From NCBI GenBank assembly GCA_964431545.1, contig CAYSLC010000034.1:1-33367 (forward strand): a stretch of 33,367 nt of DNA, written 5' to 3'. The notes under the pieces are model-generated. The model was given only the letters and a program-made list of their open reading frames with translations. It made no database searches and was not told the DNA's origin. A program made the position numbers and the translations under genes. Shown piece by piece: positions 14,174-21,940 of this stretch (position 1 is the first letter of the stretch; every line of letters starts with the position of its first letter). Source of the DNA: CAYSLC01 sp964431545 (lineage in GTDB: Bacteria; Desulfobacterota; Desulfobacteria; Desulfobacterales; JAABSP01).

Positions 14174-15457
14174 ATGGCCATCGCCCCGTCCGTGGACCGG
14201 TTTATCCCCGAAGCCCTCCGGGCCGACCTCGACACCGCCCGGAGGTCCCGGAACTTCGTCGTCTTCGCGCTTCTTTCCCCCCTCTTTTTCATCCCCAATA
14301 TCATCAAGTGGTACGCCTTCGGCAGCACGATCCTGGCGGCGAGCATGGCGGGGGTCATGGCCGTGGTGATCACCATCCCCTTCGTCTTCCGCCGGGTGGG
14401 CTCCATCGCGATCCTGGGCAACCTCGCCTTCGCGGCCCTGGCCTGGCACTTCCTTCTCCTCCCGTGCCTCACCGGCGGGATCCATTCCAGCGCCCTCGCC
14501 TGGAACCTGGTGGTGCCGGTGCTGGCGGGCACCTTCGTGGGGATCCGCAGCGCCATCTTCTGGGCCCTCTTCATGGTGGCGGAGATCCTCGTCCTCTACC
14601 GCATCGACCCCATGGGCATCCTGCCCCCGCCCCTGGCCCTCGCCGAAGCGGAGATCCTCAAGACCCAGGTGGCCAACTGGGTCGGTCCCCTCCTGGCCCT
14701 GGCGATCACCATCTTCTTCGCCGAGCGGGGCCTGAGCGCGGCCCTCCGGTCCCAGCGGGAGGCGATCGCGGCCCAGAACGCCGCCATGGCGGATCTCGCC
14801 GCCGCCAAGGGAAAGTCCGAAGCCCTCTCCGGCCGCCTCGGCGAGGTGATCCGCGCGGTCCGGGGACGCACCGAGCGCCTGACCCGCACCACCCTGGTGA
14901 CGATCTCCCAGGGGATCGGCCGCAGCGCGGAGGCCGCCGGCGAGGCCGACGCCCTGATCCGCCGGTCCCGGGACCGGGTCCGGGAGGCGGACGTCGCCAT
15001 CGGGGACCTCTCCGGCGCCATGGAGGGAATGTCCCGGACCACGGAGACGGCGGGGAAGATCATCGGCACCGTCCATGACATCGCCTTCCAGACCCACCTC
15101 CTCGCCCTCAACGCCGCAGTGGAGGCGGCCCGGGCCGGCGCGGGGGGCGAGGGATTCACGGTGGTGGCCGCCGAGGTCCGGCGGTTGTCGGGCCAGGCGT
15201 CCGACGCGGCCCGGTCCACCGAGGAACGGATCCACGAGACCATCGAGGGGGTTCGGCAAGGGGAGCGGCTGGCCGGGGAGGCCCGGAAGGCGTTCGCCGA
15301 GGTCCGGGGGACCGTGGGGGAGATGCTCGACCTCATGGCCGAGGTGGCCCGGATCGCCCGTGTCCAGGGGGAGGCCGTGGCCGAGATCGAGGCGGCCGTG
15401 GCCGAGATCCACGGGATCCTCGGCGTCGACACCGGCGGGGGGGAGGGGAAGCCATGA
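14174..15457 (+). CDS. Membrane chemoreceptor (methyl-accepting chemotaxis protein) without a HAMP domain
   Basis: The protein has 427 residues. Six hydrophobic helices (about 28-45, 51-73, 77-97, 107-125, 127-144, 168-184) form an integral sensor with no large periplasmic domain. The signalling part follows directly, with no recognisable HAMP, and contains the hairpin tip AFQTHLLALNAAVEAARAG (about 304-322) and VVAAEVRRLS. The tip departs from the usual form: His replaces the Asn of QTNLLALN, and GAGGEGF replaces GEQGRGF, changing residues normally used for receptor packing and CheA/CheW contact. It may signal to a non-motility CheA or directly to the neighbouring proteins. GAAAGGGAGCGCC precedes the start; the stop overlaps the next start as ATGA. 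Confidence 0.88.
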   Translation: MAIAPSVDRFIPEALRADLDTARRSRNFVVFALLSPLFFIPNIIKWYAFGSTILAASMAGVMAVVITIPFVFRRVGSIAILGNLAFAALAWHFLLLPCLTGGIHSSALAWNLVVPVLAGTFVGIRSAIFWALFMVAEILVLYRIDPMGILPPPLALAEAEILKTQVANWVGPLLALAITIFFAERGLSAALRSQREAIAAQNAAMADLAAAKGKSEALSGRLGEVIRAVRGRTERLTRTTLVTISQGIGRSAEAAGEADALIRRSRDRVREADVAIGDLSGAMEGMSRTTETAGKIIGTVHDIAFQTHLLALNAAVEAARAGAGGEGFTVVAAEVRRLSGQASDAARSTEERIHETIEGVRQGERLAGEARKAFAEVRGTVGEMLDLMAEVARIARVQGEAVAEIEAAVAEIHGILGVDTGGGEGKP

Positions 15458-17118
15458 CGGAACCCGCCGCCCGCATTCCGGCGATACGGTCGCGAAAACG
15501 GACGGACCCGGCCGGACGGAAGGCCCGGGCCGAGGCGGCGGTGGAGAGCCGCGCCCACGACTTCACCGCCACCTACTACGCGGTCTACCATTTGAAGAGC
15601 CTCATCGAGGAGCATCCCCCGATCGCCGACGACCGGACCGTGGAGACCCTGGAACGGCTGCTCACCGGCGGTGAATATGGACGGCAGCGACAGGGGCTGT
15701 TTCTCTTCCGCCAGGCGGCGGAGGCCCTGACCGCCGTGGTGCGCCTGGCCGACGGCGACGGCCGTTTGGCCCGGCGGGCCGAAGACGCCCTTCTGCGGGT
15801 CCTCGGAAAGACCGAGGGCCACGCCCACCGGGCCACCGCCGAATCCCTGGGCGCCCTGCCCCACGGGATCGCCGGCCCGGAGCCGCCGGAGCTGAAGGGG
15901 CTCCCCCCGGCCCCGACCGTCCACCTCGGCGACCTGCTCCGGCGCCACGGCATCGACCCGGCCGGCCTTCCGCGATGGATCGGCCGCAGCGCCGTCTTTG
16001 AAATTCCGGAAAACGGCCGGCTCCTGACCGTCAAAATGGCCCGGCGGGGGGACCCGCCGGAGGCTTTGGCCCGGGAGGCGTGGTGGATGAACCGTCTGAG
16101 GGGGACCGCCGGCGGGTTTCCGGTCCGGTTCGACCTGCCCCGGCCGGCTGTCCCGGATCCGCCCCATCTGGCCCGGCTCAAGGGCTTTTCGGCGGCGGGT
16201 TCCGCCCCCGGAGACCTCCATCCGGGCCGGATCGCCCTCCCCTTCACGGTCCATCCCGACTACTTCCGGTACCCCAACGACCCAAAACACCCCATGGCCC
16301 AGGCCGACTTCACGGCGGCCATCTCCCGGAACGCCTGGCTCATGGGCCGGCTGGCCGCCCTGGGAATCATCCACGAGGCCCCCATCCCGCTGTTCCACAA
16401 CCGGGTCCAGGTGGACCGCCGGCGGGACCGGGGCCGGTACGAATGGTTCCGGGCCGGGCGCCTCGACCGGTGGCTCGCCTCCTGCGCCTACCCGAACCTC
16501 GGCCTCTCCGGGCTCCGGGACCTGGAACATCTCATCACCCTCCCGGAGACGGCCGATCCCCTCTACCGCCACATCGGCAACCACATGCTGAGCCTGCTTC
16601 TGGTGATCGGCTCCCACTTCCGGTGCCGGGCTCCGGGCCGGGTCGGACGAGAGGCCGACGGCCGGCCGGTGGATGTCCGGAATCTCTTCGACCCAAAGGC
16701 CCTCCGGGGGATGATCCTGGCCGCCTTCCAGAGCTACCACGAAGGATTCTGCGGGGGACGGTTTCCCGGCGACCCGCCCCTGGACCTGGCGCGCCTGGCG
16801 TCCCGGATGGCCGAGGAGATGGGGGTCGACCGGTACATGGAGGAGATGGTGCGGACCCCGGACCAGGAGGCGATGTCCGACGCGGCGTTCCGGGAATTTC
16901 TGGCCGATCGGGGGTACGACGACGAGGCGATCGCCGCCCTCCCCAAGGGGGAACGGGATCTGTCGATCCTCTCGGGACCGCACCTGGGGGAATTCAACCG
17001 GCCCATCTCCCTGCCGGAGCTGATCCATGCGGTGGAGACCTTCTCGGCCCTGTGCATCGCCGGGCGGTACCGGCGGGGGGCCGACGAGTCCGATCCGTCC
17101 GACCGGAGGACCGGTTGA
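15454..17118 (+). CDS. SidJ-related pseudokinase (putative protein-modifying enzyme)
   Basis: The protein has 554 residues and no signal peptide or membrane helix. An N-terminal helical region (30-140, HEAT-like) precedes a kinase-like core. Visible kinase-type features: VFEIPENGRLLTVKMARRG with Lys194 in place of the VAIK lysine, EALAREAWWMNRL with Glu208 as the helix C glutamate, and GIIHEAPIPLFHN (304-316) where a catalytic loop would be, lacking HRD. Conserved-looking blocks are LPFTVHPDYFRYPND and YEWFRAGRLDRWL. I recognise it as resembling the group annotated as SidJ-related pseudokinases in deltaproteobacteria. Legionella SidJ is a calmodulin-activated polyglutamylase with a kinase fold; activity here is inference. 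Its start overlaps the chemoreceptor stop (ATGA), implying a joint function. Confidence 0.65.
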   Translation: MTEPAARIPAIRSRKRTDPAGRKARAEAAVESRAHDFTATYYAVYHLKSLIEEHPPIADDRTVETLERLLTGGEYGRQRQGLFLFRQAAEALTAVVRLADGDGRLARRAEDALLRVLGKTEGHAHRATAESLGALPHGIAGPEPPELKGLPPAPTVHLGDLLRRHGIDPAGLPRWIGRSAVFEIPENGRLLTVKMARRGDPPEALAREAWWMNRLRGTAGGFPVRFDLPRPAVPDPPHLARLKGFSAAGSAPGDLHPGRIALPFTVHPDYFRYPNDPKHPMAQADFTAAISRNAWLMGRLAALGIIHEAPIPLFHNRVQVDRRRDRGRYEWFRAGRLDRWLASCAYPNLGLSGLRDLEHLITLPETADPLYRHIGNHMLSLLLVIGSHFRCRAPGRVGREADGRPVDVRNLFDPKALRGMILAAFQSYHEGFCGGRFPGDPPLDLARLASRMAEEMGVDRYMEEMVRTPDQEAMSDAAFREFLADRGYDDEAIAALPKGERDLSILSGPHLGEFNRPISLPELIHAVETFSALCIAGRYRRGADESDPSDRRTG

Positions 17119-17119
17119 G

Positions 17120-17686
17120 ATGGCCGCCTGCCTCTGGGTGGTCCTGGTCGTTTCCGCCGGGCTCTTCGCCCTGAAGATCGCCTACGTGGCGGGAACGGCC
17201 CTGGCCCTGCCGGCCACCCAGGGGGCCCTCTACGTCTCCACCACCCGGGTCCGGGTCCGGGCGTTCCTCGATGCCGTGGCCATGGCCCCCGGACAGCTCC
17301 TGGTGGACCTGGGGTGCGGCGACGGCCGGGTCCTTCGGGAGGCGAGGCGCCGGTACGGGGTCCGGGCCGTGGGGTACGAACTCAACCTTCTTGCCTTGGC
17401 CAAGGCGAAGCTCCTCTGCCTCGGGGTCGCGGGGGTGGCCGTACGCCGGGGGAACTTCTGGCGGGCCGACCTCTCGGGGGCCGACGTGGTCTTCTGCTAC
17501 CTCTTCCCGGACGTCATGGGCCGCCTGGCCGAAAAGGCGGCCCGGGAGATGCGGCCCGGGGCCCTTCTCGTCTCCTGCAACTTCCCCCTGCCGGGGTGGG
17601 CCCCGGAACGGGTGCTCCGCCCCGCCGGCGGCCGCCACCATGATCCCATCTTCATCTATCGCATCCCCGGTGGAGGCGACGGGTGA
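17120..17686 (+). CDS. Membrane-anchored SAM-dependent methyltransferase
   Basis: The protein has 188 residues. One N-terminal hydrophobic helix (about 3-29) anchors a class I Rossmann methyltransferase domain whose SAM motif is LVDLGCGDGR (61-70), followed by the motif II acidic residue in VGYELN and a motif IV-like DVVFCYLFPDV. This design (short membrane helix, VDLGCGDGR, FCYLFP) occurs in many small uncharacterised bacterial methyltransferases; some relatives act on lysine residues of c-type or membrane proteins, but the substrate here is open. ATG 17120 lies one base behind the previous stop with GGAGGA ten bases upstream. Its TGA overlaps the GTG of the SulP gene. The position after a chemoreceptor and a pseudokinase could mean protein modification. 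Confidence 0.82.
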   Translation: MAACLWVVLVVSAGLFALKIAYVAGTALALPATQGALYVSTTRVRVRAFLDAVAMAPGQLLVDLGCGDGRVLREARRRYGVRAVGYELNLLALAKAKLLCLGVAGVAVRRGNFWRADLSGADVVFCYLFPDVMGRLAEKAAREMRPGALLVSCNFPLPGWAPERVLRPAGGRHHDPIFIYRIPGGGDG

Positions 17687-19491
17687 GGCGGAAGCACGGC
17701 GGCGCCAAGGCGAGGCGGCGGTCGGACCCGGCGGCCCGGCTGCTCCCCTTCCTCCGGTGGTGGCATCTGGTAAACCGGAAGAGTTTGCGGGCCGACCTCT
17801 TCGCCGGTCTCACCGGCGCCTTCATCGTCCTGCCCCAGGGGGTCGCCTTCGCCATGATCGCCGGGCTGCCGCCCCAGTACGGCCTCTACACCGCCATCGT
17901 CACCCCGGTGGTGGCCGCCCTCTTCGGCTCCTCCCGCCACCTGGTCTCCGGCCCCACCACGGCCATCTCCATCATCGTCTTTTCCACCCTGGGCCCCCTG
18001 GCCGAGCCCGGGTCCGATACCTACATCCGCCTCGCTTTGACCCTCACCTTCATGGCCGGGGTCTACCAGACGGTCTTCGGCCTGGCCCGCCTGGGGTCGC
18101 TCATCAACTTCGTCTCCCACTCGGTGGTGGTGGGGTTCACCGCCGGCGCCGCGATCCTCATCGCCGTGGGACAGCTCAAGCACGCTTTGGGGATCGAGGT
18201 GCCCCGGGGGGCGTCGTTCCTCTCCACCCTCCACATCCTTGTCCGGGACTTCCACAGCACCAATCCATACGAGACGGCGGTGGCCCTGACGACCCTGGTC
18301 TTCGCCGCCGTCCTCAAGACCTGGCGGCCCCGGTGGCCCGGCCTCCTCCTGGCCATGGTGGCCGGGAGCCTCCTCGGGGTGATCTTCGGGGGGGAGGCGG
18401 CCGGGATCCGGCTCCTGGGGGAGCTGCCGGCCCGGCTGCCGCCCCTCTCCCGGCCGGACCTCTCCGCGGACACCATCCGCCTCCTGGCGCCCGGGGCCCT
18501 GGCGGTGGCCATGCTCGGCCTCATCGAGGCCCTCTCCATCGCCCGGTCCATCGCCGTCGGCTCCAACCAGCACATCGACGGCAACCAGGAGTTCATCGGC
18601 CAGGGGCTCTCCAACATCGCGGGGAGTTTCTTCTCCGCCTACGCCGGGTCCGGCTCCTTCACCCGGTCTGGCATCAACCACCAGGCCGGGGCCCGGACCC
18701 CCCTCTCCTCGGTCTTCGCCGCCGCCTTCCTGGCCCTGATCCTCCTGCTGGTGGCCCCCCTGACCGCCTACCTGCCCCTGCCGGCCATGGGCGGGGTGAT
18801 CCTGGTGGTCGCCTTCAAGCTCATCGACGTGGCCCACATCCGGGAGATCGTCCGGACCAGCCGGGGGGAGACGGTGGTGCTGGCGACGACCTTCCTGGCC
18901 ACCCTGCTCTTCGAGCTGGAGTTCGCCATCTACGCCGGGGTCCTCCTCTCCATGGCCCTCTATCTCAGCCGGACCTCCCACCCCCACATCACGGCCCTCG
19001 CCCCGGACCCGGCCGATCCCCGGCGGCGGCTCACCGACCTGGAGGAGAAGCCCCTGCCGGAGTGCCCCCAGGTCAAGATCATCCGCATCGAGGGGTCCCT
19101 CTTCTTCGGCGCGGTCAACCACGTGGCCGAGGCCCTGGAGGAGATCGACCGACACGTGCTCATCGTGGGGGAGGGGATCAACTTCATCGATGTCTCCGGG
19201 GCCATGATGCTCACCCACGAGGTCCAGCGGCGGCGGAAGCGGGGCCAGTACATCTACCTGTGCCGGCTCCACCACGAGGTCAACGCGTCCCTCCAGCGGG
19301 GGGAACACCTGGAGATCATCGGAACGGACCGGGTCTTCTCCACCGACGCCAACGCCATCGAGGCGATCTTCGGGCGTCTCGACCGGCGGATCTGCCGGCG
19401 GTGCGCCGCCCGGATCTTCGAGGAGTGCCGGTCCGTTCCGTATGTGGGGGATCAAAAGATCGGGGATCAGGCCCCCGCGCCGCCGGCCTGA
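17683..19491 (+). CDS. SulP family anion transporter with STAS domain
   Basis: The protein has 602 residues with a GTG start that overlaps the previous stop (GTGA). The membrane part carries the SulP hallmarks: AGLTGAFIVLPQGVAFAMIAGLPPQYGLY split over the first helices, GSSRHLVSGPTTAIS, and NQEFIGQGLSNIAGSFFSAYAGSGSFTRSGIN. The C-terminal STAS domain (about 460-560) has KIIRIEGSLFFGAVNHV and GINFIDVSGAMML. Family substrates include sulfate, bicarbonate and other anions; with a sulfate-reducer-like genome sulfate is tempting, but the sequence does not decide. A cysteine-containing tail (RRICRRCAARIFEEC) is an addition of unknown use. The last 25 bases overlap the convergent GalT-like gene. Confidence 0.92.
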   Translation: MRRKHGGAKARRRSDPAARLLPFLRWWHLVNRKSLRADLFAGLTGAFIVLPQGVAFAMIAGLPPQYGLYTAIVTPVVAALFGSSRHLVSGPTTAISIIVFSTLGPLAEPGSDTYIRLALTLTFMAGVYQTVFGLARLGSLINFVSHSVVVGFTAGAAILIAVGQLKHALGIEVPRGASFLSTLHILVRDFHSTNPYETAVALTTLVFAAVLKTWRPRWPGLLLAMVAGSLLGVIFGGEAAGIRLLGELPARLPPLSRPDLSADTIRLLAPGALAVAMLGLIEALSIARSIAVGSNQHIDGNQEFIGQGLSNIAGSFFSAYAGSGSFTRSGINHQAGARTPLSSVFAAAFLALILLLVAPLTAYLPLPAMGGVILVVAFKLIDVAHIREIVRTSRGETVVLATTFLATLLFELEFAIYAGVLLSMALYLSRTSHPHITALAPDPADPRRRLTDLEEKPLPECPQVKIIRIEGSLFFGAVNHVAEALEEIDRHVLIVGEGINFIDVSGAMMLTHEVQRRRKRGQYIYLCRLHHEVNASLQRGEHLEIIGTDRVFSTDANAIEAIFGRLDRRICRRCAARIFEECRSVPYVGDQKIGDQAPAPPA

Positions 19492-20525
19492 TCCGGATCA
19501 TCGGCCCAGAACGGGCGGGCCGCTTCGGCGGTCCGCTCCGGGGCGGTGAAGGTGGCCATCTCCCCCAGCATCAGGTCGAATCCGGTGAAGTCGCCCCGGG
19601 TCCACGGCGCGTAGTTGGGCCGGACCCGGAGCACGGCCCGGAGTTCCAGATCGCCGTCGCCCGCCTCCACCGAGAGCAGGCCCAGGTTGTACCCGTTCCG
19701 GTTGAGGCTCCGGTAGAACCGCTGGGCGTTGAGGACCCCTTGGGCCAGATCGCCCCATGCCTCGTCGGAGACGGCGGGGATGGAGACGGCGTCCGGAAGG
19801 ATGCCCCAGATCTCGTAGAAGCCCTCGGGGGCGAAGGCGGCGGTCCACTCCCAGGGGCCGGTGGCGCCGATGTACCGCCGGCCGGAGGCCCTCTCCGCCG
19901 CCAGCAGGTCGGAGAACAGACGGCCTCCGGCGCGCCGCCGGTGTTCCGCGGCCCGACCCGCCAGGAAGCGGTGGTGGTTGGGACAAAACGATTCCGCCTG
20001 GATCTGGAGGTGGGGGTGGACCAGGGAGCCGCCGGCCGACGGCAGGTGGTTCTGGGTGACGGCCAGGTGGACGGCGGCCGGGGCATGGGCCAGGACCCGC
20101 CGCAGATAGTCGGCGCAGTTGCGGAAGCCGTCGGCGTACTGATCGGCCCGGGCCGTGCCGATGGGAACGAAGTGGTCGTCCCCGAAAAGGCTGACCGCCG
20201 AAAAGGGGCCGTAGGGGAAGAGGTTGGGAAAGAGCAGGGAATCTCCGCGGACCAGCCGTCCGCCGGGGGCCAATTCCGGAATCAGGCGCGGGGTCTTCTC
20301 CATCACCTGGGGCCGGCAGAAGGGGCAGTTTCCCCGGTCCTCCGCCTCGGGCGGCCGGGGCGGGGGATCGGCGGTGCCGGGCTCCCGCTCCCGGGCCCGG
20401 CTGTGGGCGATGCGGGCGGTCCGTCCGGTGACCGGGCAGGTCCGGATCTCGATCCGCCCCTTGCCGGGCCGGCCGGAGGGGTCGATGAACCGGGCGGTCT
20501 CCTGTTCGACCTTGAGCCGAATCAT
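19467..20525 (-). CDS. GalT-like hexose-1-phosphate uridylyltransferase / nucleotidyltransferase
   Basis: The protein has 352 residues. It has the GalT branch of the HIT fold: zinc-type cysteines in TCPVTGR (Cys30) and NCPFC (Cys67, Cys70), PNLFPYGPFSAV, TQNHLPSAGGSLVHPHLQIQ and the catalytic motif His170-Pro-His172-Leu-Gln174, with His172 the expected nucleotidylated residue. GalT enzymes swap UMP between UDP-glucose and galactose-1-phosphate. Overall similarity to classical GalT is partial, and no galactose genes lie nearby, so another sugar phosphate or an ADP/AMP transfer reaction is possible; a gene symbol is not justified. The first residues (MIRLKVEQETARFIDP) support the start. The 3' end overlaps the convergent SulP gene by 25 bases. 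Confidence 0.8.
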   Translation of the reverse strand: MIRLKVEQETARFIDPSGRPGKGRIEIRTCPVTGRTARIAHSRAREREPGTADPPPRPPEAEDRGNCPFCRPQVMEKTPRLIPELAPGGRLVRGDSLLFPNLFPYGPFSAVSLFGDDHFVPIGTARADQYADGFRNCADYLRRVLAHAPAAVHLAVTQNHLPSAGGSLVHPHLQIQAESFCPNHHRFLAGRAAEHRRRAGGRLFSDLLAAERASGRRYIGATGPWEWTAAFAPEGFYEIWGILPDAVSIPAVSDEAWGDLAQGVLNAQRFYRSLNRNGYNLGLLSVEAGDGDLELRAVLRVRPNYAPWTRGDFTGFDLMLGEMATFTAPERTAEAARPFWADDPDQAGGAGA

Positions 20526-20567
20526 ATCGCCGTCACGGGGGTGAACCGAACGGGAATCGCCCGGCCC

Positions 20568-20996
20568 CTATTGGAGCTGCTGGTCGATCCATGACTGGGA
20601 GAGCCGGGAGAAATAGTCCTCGATGGAGTCGAAGATCACCAGCTCCTCGATCTGGTCCCAGGCGACGTAGGCGGTGAGCCCCGACATCCAGTCGTTGGCG
20701 GAACCGCCGTCGGGGATGATGCCCACGAGGAAGGTCCTGCCGTTGTGGATTTCGATCCTGGGGTTCTCCAGGGCAACGTCGTTCTCCCGATTGGCCTTAT
20801 AGATGAAGACGACCTTGCCGGCAAAGTTGAGATTGTGTTGGGCGATCAATTTCTCTCCATCGATGGTCTCGTCCAGGGGGTGCCCCCACCCCCTCCGGTT
20901 GACTTCTCCGCCTCCGGCCGGTAAAGAGACGGAAAACGAATCGCTGGCCTCAAAAACGATGAGGGTAACCCGATATACCACAGGCCCGCCCGTCAT
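20568..20996 (-). CDS. Hypothetical protein, start uncertain
   Basis: A 142-residue reading from ATG 20996 (GGGG eight bases upstream). The sequence is beta-strand rich at first (VVYRVTLIVFEASDSFSVSLP), with KVVFIYKAN, RTFLVGIIPDGG, and ends with a helical part (WDQIEELVIFDSIEDYFSRL). The strand pattern with a central Asn/Gly recalls small Sm-like or beta-barrel proteins, but I do not recognise a family. A longer start at 21068 would bring the gene to within 27 bases of the divergent endonuclease V gene and has no ribosome site. It lies 42 bases upstream of the GalT-like gene on the same strand, so the two are probably one unit. Confidence 0.65.
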   Translation of the reverse strand: MTGGPVVYRVTLIVFEASDSFSVSLPAGGGEVNRRGWGHPLDETIDGEKLIAQHNLNFAGKVVFIYKANRENDVALENPRIEIHNGRTFLVGIIPDGGSANDWMSGLTAYVAWDQIEELVIFDSIEDYFSRLSQSWIDQQLQ

Positions 20997-21095
20997 GACA
21001 AGGACCCCGAAGCGCTCCCCTCCATCCCCTTTAGCCCGCGGCCGGACGGCCGCCCCCTGGAAAGCCATGAAAAGCGATGAAACAAAGGCGACCCC

Positions 21096-21779
21096 ATGAA
21101 GCCTCCCATCCACCCCTGGAACCTGACGTCCGCGCAAGCCGTCCGTCTTCAGAAGGCGCTGGCCGGGAGGGTGGTGTTGGAAAACCGTTTGGGGCGGGTG
21201 GAGACGGTGGCCGGCGTCGACGTGGGCCTGCCCCGGGGCGCGGGCATGGCCCGTGCCGCGGTGGTGGTCCTCCGGCTGCCGGACCTCACGACGGCCGACT
21301 GGGCCGTGGCCGAACGCCCGGTGGAATTTCCCTATGTCCCCGGTCTGCTGAGCTTCCGGGAGGGGCCGGTGATCCTCGACGCGCTGAACCGGCTGGCGCG
21401 ACCTCCGGACCTGCTCATCTTCGACGGCCAGGGGATCGCCCACCCCCGCCGCCTGGGCATCGCCAGCCACATCGGGGTGCTGGCCGATCTGCCGGCCATC
21501 GGCTGCGCCAAGTCGCGGCTCTGCGGTACGTACGAAGAACCGCCCCCGGAGAAAGGCGGACAGACCCCCCTTCACCATAACGGGGAGATCATCGGCGCCG
21601 CCCTCCGGACCCGGACCGGGGTCAAGCCGGTCTTCGTCTCCCCCGGCCACCGGGTCGATCATGCGGCCGCGGTCCACTGGGTGTTGGCGGCCTGCACCAA
21701 GTACCGGCTCCCGGAGACCACCCGCCGGGCCCACCGGGTGGCGGGCGGGGAGGTCCCCCCGTCCCCGGACCCCTGGTGA
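21096..21779 (+). CDS. nfi: Endonuclease V (deoxyinosine 3' endonuclease)
   Basis: The protein has 227 residues, the normal length. The enzyme nicks DNA one phosphodiester bond 3' of deoxyinosine to repair deaminated adenine. Family motifs in order: VAGVDV with Asp42, PYVPGLLSFRE (79-89, Glu89; the Tyr of PYVPG is the strand-separating wedge), LLIFDGQGIAHPRRLGIASH (Asp110), GCAKS with Lys139, and VKPVFVSPGHRVD. All active-site acidic residues are present. AAAGG sits eight bases before the start. It is followed by a TonB-dependent receptor gene with its own promoter, so this is probably a single-gene unit. Confidence 0.95.
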   Translation: MKPPIHPWNLTSAQAVRLQKALAGRVVLENRLGRVETVAGVDVGLPRGAGMARAAVVVLRLPDLTTADWAVAERPVEFPYVPGLLSFREGPVILDALNRLARPPDLLIFDGQGIAHPRRLGIASHIGVLADLPAIGCAKSRLCGTYEEPPPEKGGQTPLHHNGEIIGAALRTRTGVKPVFVSPGHRVDHAAAVHWVLAACTKYRLPETTRRAHRVAGGEVPPSPDPW

Positions 21780-21845
21780 GCCATCCGGACCGATCCCCGA
21801 AAAACGACCCCAAAAACAAAAAAAAATGGATGGTCGACGGCGTCC

Positions 21846-21872
21846 GGATCGATTCATGGGATCGATTTATGG
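21846..21872. promoter_or_regulatory. Tandem operator-like repeat upstream of the TonB receptor promoter
   Basis: Two copies of GGATCGATTYATGG (21846-21859 and 21859-21872) share one base, giving a 13-bp period. Each holds the palindrome ATCGAT. They end two bases before the -35 box, a good place for an activator or repressor such as an iron- or ligand-responsive regulator; no known consensus is matched. Confidence 0.45.
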
Positions 21873-21873
21873 C

Positions 21874-21902
21874 TTGACCCGCCGGTCCGGCTCTGCCATA
21901 TT
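21874..21902 (+). promoter_or_regulatory. Sigma-70-type promoter for the TonB receptor
   Basis: TTGACC (21874-21879) and CATATT (21897-21902) with a 17-base spacer, directly behind the tandem repeat. Confidence 0.55.
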
Positions 21903-21940
21903 CCCACCTTTGCGACAAAGATAACCCGTTTGGATTCTCG

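Noticed and set aside
17271..20594. 1107-codon open frame on the plus strand
   Set aside because: It runs through the methyltransferase and SulP genes in a shifted frame and continues antisense through the GalT-like gene; composition is Pro/Gly/Arg low complexity.
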